Shown piece after piece: positions 8,212 to 16,332 of a DNA stretch of 64,000 nucleotides. Numbering within the stretch: position 1 is the stretch's first letter; every line of letters starts with the position of its first letter. The notes beneath the pieces were generated by a model. The model was given only the letters and a program-made list of their open reading frames with translations. It was not told the origin of the DNA and ran no database searches. The translations under genes and the position numbers were made by a program. This DNA is from SZUA-309 sp965233675 (lineage in GTDB: Bacteria; Pseudomonadota; Gammaproteobacteria; Pseudomonadales; Azotimanducaceae): the NCBI GenBank assembly GCA_965233675.1, contig OZ247498.1:1054001-1118000 (forward strand), in the 5' to 3' direction.

Positions 8212-9117
8212 GTGACCCGCCACCTGACCCACCTGCAACGGCTTGAAGCCGAAAGTATTCATATCATGCGTGAAGTGATGGCCGAGGCCGAAAACCCGGT
8301 CATGCTGTATTCCATCGGCAAGGATTCGTCGGTGATGCTGCATCTGGCCATGAAGGCCTTTCACCCATCCAAGCCACCCTTTCCCCTCCTGCATGTGGAC
8401 ACCACCTGGAAGTTCCGGGAAATGGTCGAGTTCAGGGATCAGCGTGCGGCGGAACTGGGCATCGATCTGATCGTGCACATCAACCAGGAGGGGGTCGCAG
8501 ACGGAGTCGGGCCCTTCAGCCACGGCTCCTCGGTACATACGGACGTCATGAAAACCCAGGGTCTGAAGCAGGCCCTGGATAAGTACGGATTCGATGCTGC
8601 CTTCGGCGGGGCGCGGCGTGACGAAGAGAAATCACGAGCCAAGGAGCGGGTGTTTTCCTTCCGCAGTGCGCAACATCGCTGGGATCCGAAGAATCAGCGT
8701 CCGGAGCTCTGGCAGCTGTACAACGGCCGGGTCCGCAAAGGCGAATCCATGCGGGTCTTTCCGCTGTCGAACTGGACGGAGCTCGATATCTGGCAGTACA
8801 TCCATCAGGAAGATATTCCCATCGTGCCGCTCTATTACGCCAAGACCCGTCCGGTGGTGGAGCGTGATGGCATGCTGATCATGGTGGACGACGACCGGAT
8901 GCCGCTGAAAGACGGGGAGCAGCCGGAGGAGCGTCTGGTGCGCTTCCGAACGCTGGGTTGTTATCCGCTGACCGGGGCGATCGAGTCCAGTGCGGACAGC
9001 CTGACCGCCATCATCGAGGAAATGCTGGTCGCCCGGACGTCAGAGCGACAGGGCAGAGCGATCGATCATGACGAGTCCGCCTCTATGGAGAAGAAGAAGC
9101 AGGAGGGCTACTTCTGA
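8212..9117 (+). CDS. cysD: Sulfate adenylyltransferase subunit 2 CysD
   Basis: A 301-residue small subunit of ATP sulfurylase, making adenosine 5'-phosphosulfate from sulfate and ATP in assimilation. It matches CysD along its length: THLQRLEAESIHI, the PP-loop-like LYSIGKDSSVMLHL, FGGARRDEEKSRAKER, WDPKNQRPELW, FPLSNWTELDIWQYI and the terminal SMEKKKQEGYF. The start is GTG 8212, with AGGA 13 bases upstream; no in-frame ATG precedes it. The stop overlaps the cysNC start (TGATG), so the subunits are translationally coupled. Confidence 0.96.
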   Translation: MTRHLTHLQRLEAESIHIMREVMAEAENPVMLYSIGKDSSVMLHLAMKAFHPSKPPFPLLHVDTTWKFREMVEFRDQRAAELGIDLIVHINQEGVADGVGPFSHGSSVHTDVMKTQGLKQALDKYGFDAAFGGARRDEEKSRAKERVFSFRSAQHRWDPKNQRPELWQLYNGRVRKGESMRVFPLSNWTELDIWQYIHQEDIPIVPLYYAKTRPVVERDGMLIMVDDDRMPLKDGEQPEERLVRFRTLGCYPLTGAIESSADSLTAIIEEMLVARTSERQGRAIDHDESASMEKKKQEGYF

Positions 9118-11018
9118 TGTCTCAGCAGAGCGAATCACAGGCTGCAATCGAAACCTACCTTGCCGAGCAGGCCCGCAAGACCGAACTGCGCTTTCTGACC
9201 TGCGGCAGTGTGGATGATGGCAAAAGCACGCTCATCGGACGCCTGCTCTACGACTCCAAACTGATTTTCGAAGATCAGCTGGATGCCCTGGAGGCGGACA
9301 GCCGCAAGCAGGGCACCCAGGGTGAGAACATCGACCTGGCACTGCTGGTGGACGGGCTTGCCGCGGAGCGGGAGCAGGGCATCACCATCGATGTGGCCTA
9401 CCGGTTCTTTGCCACGGACAAGCGGAAGTTCGTGGTCGCGGACACGCCCGGACACGAGCAGTACACGCGCAACATGGCCACCGGCGCATCCAATGCCGAA
9501 CTGGCCGTGATCCTGGTGGATGCCCGCAAAGGGGTACTCACCCAGACCAAGCGGCACAGCTACATCGTCTCGTTGTTCGGGATCAGAGAAGTGGTGCTGG
9601 CGGTCAATAAAATGGATCTGGTCGATTTTGACGAGGCCGTGTTCAACGGCATCGTCGAAGACTATCGGGCGTTTGCCGCCGAACTCGGTGGTCTGAACAT
9701 CACCGCCATTCCGGTTTCAGCGCTGACCGGCGACAACGTCACCGGCCCCAGCGAGCAAACCCCCTGGTATGAGGGGCCGACGCTGCTCGGCCACCTGGAG
9801 ACGGTGGAGGTGGATTCCGACCTGGAGCGTCAGCCATTCCGCATGCCCGTGCAGTGGGTGAACCGGCCGGATCTGGATTTCCGCGGGTTCAGCGGCACCA
9901 TCGCCGGTGGTACGGTCCGACCGGGTGATTCTATCCGGGTGCTGCCCTCAGGCCAGACCAGCGAGATTGCCCGCATCGTCACTTACGATGGCGACCGGGA
10001 CATTGCCGGGCCGGGAGAGGCCGTGACCCTTGTGCTCGCCGATGAGATCGACATCAGCCGCGGTGATGTGATCGCAGCAGCACAAGCGCCCTGTCAGGTG
10101 TCGGATCAGTTTGCCGTCCACCTGCTCTGGATGCAGGACGCGCCTCTGTTTCCCGGACGTCAGTACTATCTGAAATCCGGGACCCGCACGGTGCCCTGTG
10201 TGGTCACGGATCTGAAGCACAAGATCAATGTGAACACGCTGGAACAGTTGCCGGCCAAATCCCTCGAGCTGAACGAAGTCGGGGTGGGCAATCTCAGCCT
10301 GTCCGGCCGCATCGCCTTCGATCCCTATCAGGAAAACCGGACCCTTGGCAGTTTCATCCTCATCGATCGTCAGAGCATGACGACGGTGGGTGTGGGGCTC
10401 ACCGACTTTTCGCTCCGCCGGGCAGACAACGTGCACTGGCAGGCGCTGACCGTCGACAAGGCGCGGCGCAGCGAGTTGAAGCATCAGAAGCCCTGTGTGA
10501 TCTGGTTCACCGGCCTGTCAGGCTCCGGTAAGTCGACCATCGCGAACCTGCTCGAAGCCAGACTGCACGACGAACACCGCCACACCTACGTGCTCGATGG
10601 CGACAACGTGCGCCACGGACTGAACCGGGACATCGGCTTTACCGAAGCAGACCGGGTGGAGAACATTCGCCGGGTAGGAGAAGTTTCCAGGCTGATGGTG
10701 GACGCCGGACTGATCACCATCGCCTCGTTCATCTCCCCGTTTGCCAGCGAACGCCGAATGGTGCGCGATCTGCTCGAAGACGGAGAGTTCATCGAGGTCT
10801 TTGTGGATACGCCGCTGGAGGTCTGCGAGGACCGGGATCCCAAGGGCCTGTACAGGAAAGCCAGGGCCGGTGAGATCGCGAATTTCACGGGCGTGGAGCA
10901 GGAATACGAGGCACCGGTGAACGCCGAGGTGGTGGTGCAGACGGTGGATGTGACGCCGGAGGCTGCGGCGGAACAGATCCTGCTTTATCTGCGCGAGCGG
11001 GGCTTCCTGGAGGCCTGA
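9117..11018 (+). CDS. cysNC: Bifunctional sulfate adenylyltransferase large subunit / adenylylsulfate kinase CysNC
   Basis: A 633-residue fusion. Residues 1 to about 440 are CysN, an EF-Tu-like GTPase driving ATP sulfurylase: G1 GSVDDGKST at 30-38, DTPGHEQY, NKMDLVDF, then two beta-barrel domains. Residues about 455-633 are CysC, the APS kinase that makes PAPS: P-loop GLSGSGKST from about 466, LDGDNVRHGLNRDIGF, and the FVDTPLEVCEDRDPKGLY segment. The same CysN-CysC fusion is known in Pseudomonas and Xanthomonas. ATG overlaps the cysD stop; its own stop overlaps the next ATG (TGATG). Confidence 0.96.
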   Translation: MSQQSESQAAIETYLAEQARKTELRFLTCGSVDDGKSTLIGRLLYDSKLIFEDQLDALEADSRKQGTQGENIDLALLVDGLAAEREQGITIDVAYRFFATDKRKFVVADTPGHEQYTRNMATGASNAELAVILVDARKGVLTQTKRHSYIVSLFGIREVVLAVNKMDLVDFDEAVFNGIVEDYRAFAAELGGLNITAIPVSALTGDNVTGPSEQTPWYEGPTLLGHLETVEVDSDLERQPFRMPVQWVNRPDLDFRGFSGTIAGGTVRPGDSIRVLPSGQTSEIARIVTYDGDRDIAGPGEAVTLVLADEIDISRGDVIAAAQAPCQVSDQFAVHLLWMQDAPLFPGRQYYLKSGTRTVPCVVTDLKHKINVNTLEQLPAKSLELNEVGVGNLSLSGRIAFDPYQENRTLGSFILIDRQSMTTVGVGLTDFSLRRADNVHWQALTVDKARRSELKHQKPCVIWFTGLSGSGKSTIANLLEARLHDEHRHTYVLDGDNVRHGLNRDIGFTEADRVENIRRVGEVSRLMVDAGLITIASFISPFASERRMVRDLLEDGEFIEVFVDTPLEVCEDRDPKGLYRKARAGEIANFTGVEQEYEAPVNAEVVVQTVDVTPEAAAEQILLYLRERGFLEA

Positions 11019-11836
11019 TGAAGATTGGCGTCACCCTTCGCAACATGGGGGCGCAATCCTCTCCGGAGCTGGTCGTCGCGGCGGCTCAGGCCGCGGAAGC
11101 GGCCGGTATGGAATCCGTCTGGGTGACGGACCACATCGCCATTCCACCGGATGATGCACAAGGGAGTGGCGGACGATATCTGGAACCACTGATCACGCTG
11201 TCCGTGCTTGCCGGCGCCACCCGTTCGATTCGTCTGGGCACCGGCGTCCTGATCCTGCCTTATCGCCCGGCGCTTCCCACCGCCAAACAGATTGCAAGCC
11301 TTCAGGAGCTGTCCGGTGAGCGGCTGCTGCTGGGCGTCGGCATCGGCTGGATGGATCCGGAGTTTCGTGCACTCGGTATCGACCGTCATCAGCGCGGTCG
11401 CGTTTCTGACGAGATTCTGCACTTCATTAACGATTGTTTTGCCCGCGGCGACGACCTGGCGGAAGCCAACGGTCAGACGTTTCTGTTCCGACCGAATCCC
11501 AGCCCTCCGCCGCTCTACATTGGTGGCCGCGCGCCACATGCTCTGAAGCGGGCGCTGCGGCACCGTGCCGGATGGATGCCCATGGGTGCGGACCCGGACC
11601 GACTGGCCCGTGATATTGGCGAATTCGAGCGGCTGGCAGAGCGCGCCGGTGTGACGCGCGGGCCGATCACGCTGATGACGCCCCTGCCGCTGGAGGATCC
11701 GGACGGTAGCGCTGCACTGCTCGAGCGCTACCTGGAGATGGGCGTGGAGAGGCTTGTCTGCGCGCTGCGGTACGACTCTCTCGGTGACTATCAAAAGAGT
11801 ATCGGCCGGCTCGAAGGTTTGCAGCGTCCATCGTGA
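11018..11836 (+). CDS. LLM-class (luciferase-like) oxidoreductase
   Basis: A 272-residue TIM-barrel protein of the luciferase-like monooxygenase family. Landmarks: MKIGVTLRNMG, AAEAAGMESVWVTDHI, a GTGVLILPYRPALPTAKQIASLQELSGERLLLGVGIGWM core that is nearly diagnostic for the family, and PLYIGGRAPHAL. Members use reduced FMN or F420; a member of this sort resembles the TIGR03619 group, but the cofactor cannot be decided here. Translational coupling to cysNC suggests a link to sulfur metabolism, for example oxidation of an organosulfur compound, which is inference. It overlaps the next gene by 4 bases. Confidence 0.75.
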   Translation: MKIGVTLRNMGAQSSPELVVAAAQAAEAAGMESVWVTDHIAIPPDDAQGSGGRYLEPLITLSVLAGATRSIRLGTGVLILPYRPALPTAKQIASLQELSGERLLLGVGIGWMDPEFRALGIDRHQRGRVSDEILHFINDCFARGDDLAEANGQTFLFRPNPSPPPLYIGGRAPHALKRALRHRAGWMPMGADPDRLARDIGEFERLAERAGVTRGPITLMTPLPLEDPDGSAALLERYLEMGVERLVCALRYDSLGDYQKSIGRLEGLQRPS

Positions 11837-12600
11837 GCCTGGCGTTCCGGGCTATGACCCGATGGATGGCGCGGCAGCGTCCGGAGGTGCTCGCTGTGGA
11901 TGGCGCCCGGTTGCAGCGTATCGGCACGCAGTGCTGGAGCGCCGAGCGCGAACTGTCTTACGGTGGCAGCCTGACGCTGCCGGTTCGGATGGCGGTCATA
12001 AGGAATCAGAGCGACGGACTGACCCTCTACTCACCGGTATCGCTGGATGAGGGGACCCGGGAGGCCCTCGCCGGACTGGGTGAGGTGCGGCGCATCATCG
12101 TGCCGAATCGTTTTCACACCCGGTTTGCGGGCAGAGTGCTGGATGCGTATCCCGACGCCGGACTTCTGGTTCCGGAAGCGGATGGCGGACTCATGGAACG
12201 GTTCGGCGATCGCAGCCGGCCGGTTACCGATCTGCAGACGATCGAACCGGGCCTGGAAGTGCTGCCGGTTCATCTGCGCGACGGTCTGGTGGAACTGTGT
12301 GCCTATCACGATGCCAGTGAAACGCTGTTGCTGGCGGATCTGATGTTCAATCTCCAGCAGGCAGACAGTCGACGGGCGAGGCTCGCCCATCGCCTGAACG
12401 GGACCTGGCGGCAGACGGGCACGTCGCGCTTACAGCGTCTGCTGCTGCTGAAGGATGAAGAGAGTCTCAGCCGGTTCTACCACTGGGCCCTGGCAAAGCC
12501 ATTTTCCCAGATCGCCATGGCCCATGGCCTGCTGATTACCGACAACGCCAGAGAAACGTTCTATCAGGTGTTTTCCCGGTATGGTGCGCTCCGGGATTGA
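11833..12600 (+). CDS. DUF4336-like protein (metallo-beta-lactamase-fold relative)
   Basis: A 255-residue soluble protein with GTG 11833 overlapping the previous stop. The pattern W(S)AER...PVRMAVIRNQSDGLTLYSPVSLDEGTREALAGLGEVRRIIVPNRFHTRFA followed by AYHDASETLLLADLMFNL matches DUF4336, in which the lactamase fold is kept but the HxHxDH metal motif is largely lost. Here the expected motif reads NRFHTRF, so hydrolase activity is doubtful. Last gene of the apparent cysD-cysNC-LLM-DUF4336 operon; its end faces the convergent rhodanese gene with 60 bases between. Function unknown. Confidence 0.6.
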   Translation: MSLAFRAMTRWMARQRPEVLAVDGARLQRIGTQCWSAERELSYGGSLTLPVRMAVIRNQSDGLTLYSPVSLDEGTREALAGLGEVRRIIVPNRFHTRFAGRVLDAYPDAGLLVPEADGGLMERFGDRSRPVTDLQTIEPGLEVLPVHLRDGLVELCAYHDASETLLLADLMFNLQQADSRRARLAHRLNGTWRQTGTSRLQRLLLLKDEESLSRFYHWALAKPFSQIAMAHGLLITDNARETFYQVFSRYGALRD

Positions 12601-12660
12601 GTCGGCCGCCAGAGGCAGGCTGACTCGCGATATCCCGGCGAGGACAACCTTGCCGTGCGC

Positions 12661-13089
12661 TCAGCGCTTTTCGACGGTTTCCACCGGTTGGCCTGCATCC
12701 ACCCACCCCCGGAAACCACCGCCGATGTGACAGACGTTGGGGAGCCCCATTTTCTGCACCGTCTGGGTCGCCAACGCAGAGCGCCAACCGCTCTGACAGT
12801 AGAAAACAAAACGCTTTCCTGAGCCGAAGATATCTTTGTAGTAGGGGCTTTCCGGGTCGATCCAGAACTCGAGCATGCCTCGTGTGGCATGGAATGCGCC
12901 CGGTACTTTGCCTTCCCGCTGCAATTCGCGCACATCTCGTATGTCAACGAACTGTACGTTGTCGTCCTCGAGCAGGGCGGCCGCCTCCTCGGTGGTCAGG
13001 GTTTCGATTTCGGCTTCGGCCGCTTCGAGCAGCGCCTTGTATCCAGTGGTCAGGGTCAATGTCTTACGTCCTTGCGGGTTGATCACCAC
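12661..13089 (-). CDS. Rhodanese-like domain protein
   Basis: A 142-residue single-domain rhodanese. Residues about 28-140 hold VQFVDIRDVRELQREGKVPGAFHATRGMLEFW, the CDC25-like active loop CQSGWRS with the persulfide cysteine at C98, and GGFRGWVDAGQPVE at the end. The active-site cysteine is present, so sulfur transfer is plausible. The start is GTG 13089, with only a weak ribosome site. Located opposite the sulfate-assimilation operon; a connection to sulfur trafficking is possible but not shown. Confidence 0.8.
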   Translation of the reverse strand: MVINPQGRKTLTLTTGYKALLEAAEAEIETLTTEEAAALLEDDNVQFVDIRDVRELQREGKVPGAFHATRGMLEFWIDPESPYYKDIFGSGKRFVFYCQSGWRSALATQTVQKMGLPNVCHIGGGFRGWVDAGQPVETVEKR

Positions 13090-13329
13090 TTTATAGCTTT
13101 GTCGACTCCGTCAGGCTATCGCCCAGGGTTGTTGGCCGATTGCGGCACTTCCCGCCAAATTCTGCCTATCGGCGGAGATATGGGATTCGCGGCGGGTGGC
13201 CAACGGCTGTCGAAAGTGCCTGAAAAATGAGAATAAATGCATATATAACAACGGGATAGAGCGTTTTTCGTGTTTCTGGCATGGATCCTGATTCAGTACG
13301 GATGAATGCACGCAAACGGTCGAATACAG

Positions 13330-13530
13330 ATGAGTCACCCTGTAACTCGAAAATACCCGGAACAGTTCGCCACCACACCAGACCTGCTGCACGTGGTGAT
13401 CCCCCGCAGCGAGATCATCGCCGAGATGAGTCTGCGCGGTGAGGATGAAACTCTGAACGATGTCTGTCTCGCAGTGGCCGTGGTGGCGGATGCGCTCGGT
13501 CTCGCGCTGGCAGCTTCCGCGGCGGAGTAA
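13330..13530 (+). CDS. Small hypothetical protein
   Basis: A 66-residue candidate starting MSHPVTRKYPEQF and ending ALGLALAASAAE. Codon usage is GC-rich at third positions like the neighbours, and the C-terminal half would form an alanine/leucine-rich amphipathic helix. The ribosome site is poor, and an alternative ATG 24 bases upstream exists. It lies between the rhodanese and enoyl-CoA hydratase genes, after an AT-rich patch at about 13225-13255 that could hold a promoter. No family recognised; may be spurious. Confidence 0.35.
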   Translation: MSHPVTRKYPEQFATTPDLLHVVIPRSEIIAEMSLRGEDETLNDVCLAVAVVADALGLALAASAAE

Positions 13531-13547
13531 TACCTGACGGAGCGCGC

Positions 13548-14318
13548 TCAGCGCCCCTGCCAGTTGGGTGCCCGTTTCTCCGCAAACGCTTTCGGACCTT
13601 CCACAAAGTCCTCGCTCTTCAGCATCGTCCGGACCGAGTCGTACTGAGCGGCCATGGATTCTTCCAGAGAGCCCATGGACAGCGACTGGTACACCACGTC
13701 CTTGCTGGCCCGGATGGATAGCGGCGCACAGGCCGTGATCTGATCCACCCAGCCCTGAGTCGCTTCCATCAACTGGTCATGGGGGACCACGTCGTTGACG
13801 AAGCCGAGTTCCTTGCCTTCCGCCGCGCTCACATGCCGGCCGGTCAGAATCATGCCCAGGGCACGCTTGGCGCCGATCTGACGTGGCAGTCGATTCAGAC
13901 CGCCCGCCAGTGCGGCCAGCCCGACTTTCGGTTCCGGTAGGGCGAACGTGGCCTTGTCCGAGGCGATGATCAGGTCGCAGGCCAGGGCAATTTCAAAGCC
14001 ACCGCCCATGGCCACGCCGTTTACCGCGGCGATCACGGGCTTGGTGAGATCGAAGCGGGATGTGAGACCGGCAAATCCCCGCGGCATCGGAACCCGCTCG
14101 CCACCCTCGGCCTGGTAGCGCAGATCATTCCCGGCACTGAAGCCGCGGCCGCTACCGGTAATGACAGCCACCCAGAGATCATCGTCTGCGGCAAACTCGT
14201 CGAAAATCTCACCAAGTTCCGCATTGGCAGGTGGATGCAGGGCATTGAGTCGATCGGGCCGGTTCAGCGTCACGGTCATCACGTGGTCTTTTTTGTCGAC
14301 CAGGCAGTATTCAGGCAT
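13548..14318 (-). CDS. Enoyl-CoA hydratase/isomerase (crotonase) family protein
   Basis: A 256-residue crotonase-fold enzyme acting on acyl-CoA thioesters. Seen: LNRPDRLNALHPPANAEL, the oxyanion-hole segments GFSAGNDLRY and NGVAMGGGFEIALACDLIIAS, and the PEPKVGLAALAGGLNRLPRQIG stretch. The two glutamates of classical enoyl-CoA hydratase are not both evident: one falls in GFEIALA and the other region reads EPKVGLAA, close to the CaiD carnitinyl-CoA dehydratase pattern. A strong GGGAGGGAGAG ribosome site precedes ATG 14318. It is followed upstream on the same strand by the phosphatase gene at 14355 (36 bases), so they may share a transcript. Confidence 0.8.
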   Translation of the reverse strand: MPEYCLVDKKDHVMTVTLNRPDRLNALHPPANAELGEIFDEFAADDDLWVAVITGSGRGFSAGNDLRYQAEGGERVPMPRGFAGLTSRFDLTKPVIAAVNGVAMGGGFEIALACDLIIASDKATFALPEPKVGLAALAGGLNRLPRQIGAKRALGMILTGRHVSAAEGKELGFVNDVVPHDQLMEATQGWVDQITACAPLSIRASKDVVYQSLSMGSLEESMAAQYDSVRTMLKSEDFVEGPKAFAEKRAPNWQGR

Positions 14319-14354
14319 GTCTCTCCCTCCCAGGCGCCTGCGCGGGCAGGCCGG

Positions 14355-14957
14355 CTAAAGATGTTGTGTGGAATTGAAGAAGTTAACGTAGGGCGCGGGC
14401 GAAAGCATCAGTTCGGTGAGGCTGCAGTTGGCAACCGGATATTCCACCCAGCAGCGCGGATCGTTGTTCAGGATGGTCCCCAATGCCACCGCAAGCGCTG
14501 CCCCATGGCCAACCACAAGCACCTGCTCCCCGGCATCATGTCTGTCGTGTATCGATCGCAGCGCGGCAACGATCCTGGCCGACACTGAATTCAACGACTC
14601 CCCGCCGGGTGGGGAAAAATCCGGGTTTCCGCGGGTCCGATGGAAAAAGTCATGCTGTTCCGCCAGGAAATCAAAGGCCAGTCCTTCCCAGTCACCGATT
14701 GCGTACTCGACCAGGTCCGGCACGGGGGTTGGTTCCAGGTTGAGCTCCGCCTGCACGGCTTTCGCGGTATCCAGGCAGCGATCGAGGGGGCTGGTGTAAA
14801 CCGCCGCCAGTCCCGGGTGGGTGGTGGCAATGTGACGGGCGGTCTTTTTTGCCTGCCGTCTGCCACGCCAGGTGAGGGCGCTGTTGGTGGAGCCGTGCCA
14901 GAGGCCTTTTCTGTTCGCGTCGATCTGGCCGTGTCGGAGTAGTAAGAGGGATGCCAT
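14355..14957 (-). CDS. Histidine phosphatase family (phosphoglycerate mutase-like) protein
   Basis: A 200-residue phosphatase of the RHG family. The phospho-histidine motif R8-H9-G10 is at the N-terminus, SPLDRCLDTA supplies the second arginine, E in DWEGLAFDFL is the likely acid, and VVGHGAALAVALG carries the second catalytic histidine. Similar proteins include alpha-ribazole phosphatase CobC and broad phosphatases; no cobalamin genes are nearby, so substrate is undefined. No signal peptide. Confidence 0.8.
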   Translation of the reverse strand: MASLLLLRHGQIDANRKGLWHGSTNSALTWRGRRQAKKTARHIATTHPGLAAVYTSPLDRCLDTAKAVQAELNLEPTPVPDLVEYAIGDWEGLAFDFLAEQHDFFHRTRGNPDFSPPGGESLNSVSARIVAALRSIHDRHDAGEQVLVVGHGAALAVALGTILNNDPRCWVEYPVANCSLTELMLSPAPYVNFFNSTQHL

Positions 14958-15022
14958 CGCCGGTATTCTGCGCGACCCGGAACGTTGTCTCCAGTAGATC
15001 TATGCGTGGTGGTGTCTTGGAA

Positions 15023-16078
15023 ATGCGAATTGGCGTGCTGTTCATGGCGGCCACCCTTCTGCTGTCGGGGTGTGAACCCACCCCCGCCTACGACCGTTTC
15101 GAAGGCGCGACCATGGGAACCTACTTCCGGGTTACCGCGCTCTGCCCATCTCGAAGCGCCCCGGAACTGCAGCAACGGCTGGAAGCTGAGCTGGCACAGG
15201 TGAACGGGCAGATGTCCACCTATCAGAACGATTCGGAGCTCATGCGGTTCAATACGCATACGGTGGATGAGTGGGTGCCGGTATCGAATGAACTGCTGAC
15301 GGTCATCGCGGCCGCCGGGGAGATTTCCCGCTGGTCGTCCGGTGCCTTCGATGTGACGGTGTCGGAACTGGTGGACCTGTGGGGGTTCGGTCCAGATGGG
15401 CGAATCGACAATCGTCCATCCGACCAGGTGATTCTCGACCTGCTTGGCCGCATCGGCCACGAGCGCCTGGAGGTCGATCCCGATGCACAGGCGATTCGAC
15501 GCCGGGCGCCGTTCCAGGTGGATCTTTCCGCCATCGCGAAAGGTCATGGTGTGGACCGCGTCAGCCAGGTGCTTCGGCGGCAGGCCTGCACGGACTTTCT
15601 GGTGGACATTGGCGGCGAGGTCCTGGGCGAGGGTCTGAGCCCGTCCGGGCGGCCCTGGCGAATAGGCGTGGAGGTGCCGGATCCCGGTACCGTGGGTGGC
15701 GTACAGAGGGTGATTCCGCTGGAATCCATGGCGGTCGCCACATCCGGGGATTATCGGAATTTCCAGGATCTCGAAGGCAGGCGGTACTCCCATACGCTCG
15801 ATCCCCGCACTGGCGAGCCGGTGCAGCATGATCTGGCGTCTGTAACCGTCCTGCATCCGTCTGCCATGTGGGCGGACGGCCTCGCCACGGCCCTCAACGT
15901 GCTGGGCCAGGATGAGGGATTCGCCCTGGCCGAATCCCGCGGGCTGGCAGCGTTGTTCGTCATACGTGGCGCTAATGGCTTCGAAGAACGGTATACTCCG
16001 GCCATGCAGGAATATCTGGATATGAAACTGGATCAAACTCGAGATCCATTACGAGATACTAAGGCGCAGGACGGATGA
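15023..16078 (+). CDS. apbE: FAD:protein FMN transferase ApbE (lipoprotein)
   Basis: A 351-residue enzyme that attaches FMN covalently to threonine in Na+-NQR and Rnf subunits on the periplasmic side. The chosen start gives a classical lipoprotein signal (MRIGVLFMAATLLLSGC, lipobox LLSGC). Family motifs follow: GATMGTYFRV, MSTYQNDSELMRFN, the metal/FAD loop LSAIAKGHGVDRV, DIGGEVLGEG, and YSHTLDPRTGEPV. An ATG 21 bases upstream is possible but puts an acidic residue in the signal n-region. The stop overlaps nqrM by 4 bases. Confidence 0.92.
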   Translation: MRIGVLFMAATLLLSGCEPTPAYDRFEGATMGTYFRVTALCPSRSAPELQQRLEAELAQVNGQMSTYQNDSELMRFNTHTVDEWVPVSNELLTVIAAAGEISRWSSGAFDVTVSELVDLWGFGPDGRIDNRPSDQVILDLLGRIGHERLEVDPDAQAIRRRAPFQVDLSAIAKGHGVDRVSQVLRRQACTDFLVDIGGEVLGEGLSPSGRPWRIGVEVPDPGTVGGVQRVIPLESMAVATSGDYRNFQDLEGRRYSHTLDPRTGEPVQHDLASVTVLHPSAMWADGLATALNVLGQDEGFALAESRGLAALFVIRGANGFEERYTPAMQEYLDMKLDQTRDPLRDTKAQDG

Positions 16079-16302
16079 CCACGCTGCTCCTCGCCTTTGT
16101 CATCATGCTGCTGCTGGTTGCCGGCATGGCCATTGGTGTGCTCTTCGGTCGCAAGCCGATCAGCGGCACCTGTGGTGGCATGAAAGCGCTCGGAATGGGC
16201 GTTTCCTGCGAAATCTGCGGCGGCAATCCGGATCTCTGTGAGACGACCGAGACGACCGACCGGTCGACCCCGCGCACTCTCTACTATCGTGCGGACGACT
16301 GA
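16075..16302 (+). CDS. nqrM: Na+-NQR maturation protein NqrM
   Basis: A 75-residue protein with one N-terminal membrane helix (about residues 3-23) and four cysteines, C33 in GTCGG and C45/C48/C55 in SCEICGGNPDLCE. This spacing is that of NqrM, which delivers the iron needed for the Cys-ligated centre of the NqrD/NqrE subunits. It overlaps apbE by 4 bases, the usual order nqrA-F-apbE-nqrM, but the structural nqr genes are not upstream in this window. Residues 56-62 are a short ETTETTD repeat from a 9-base duplication. Confidence 0.9.
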   Translation: MTTLLLAFVIMLLLVAGMAIGVLFGRKPISGTCGGMKALGMGVSCEICGGNPDLCETTETTDRSTPRTLYYRADD

Positions 16303-16332
16303 GCGGCGCCGGGCGCCGTCTTTCCTGGAGTC

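Noticed and set aside
13278..13296. Sigma-54-like promoter (TGGCATGGATCCTGAT) before the small gene at 13330
   Set aside because: The -24 GG looks right but the -12 TTGC element is missing.
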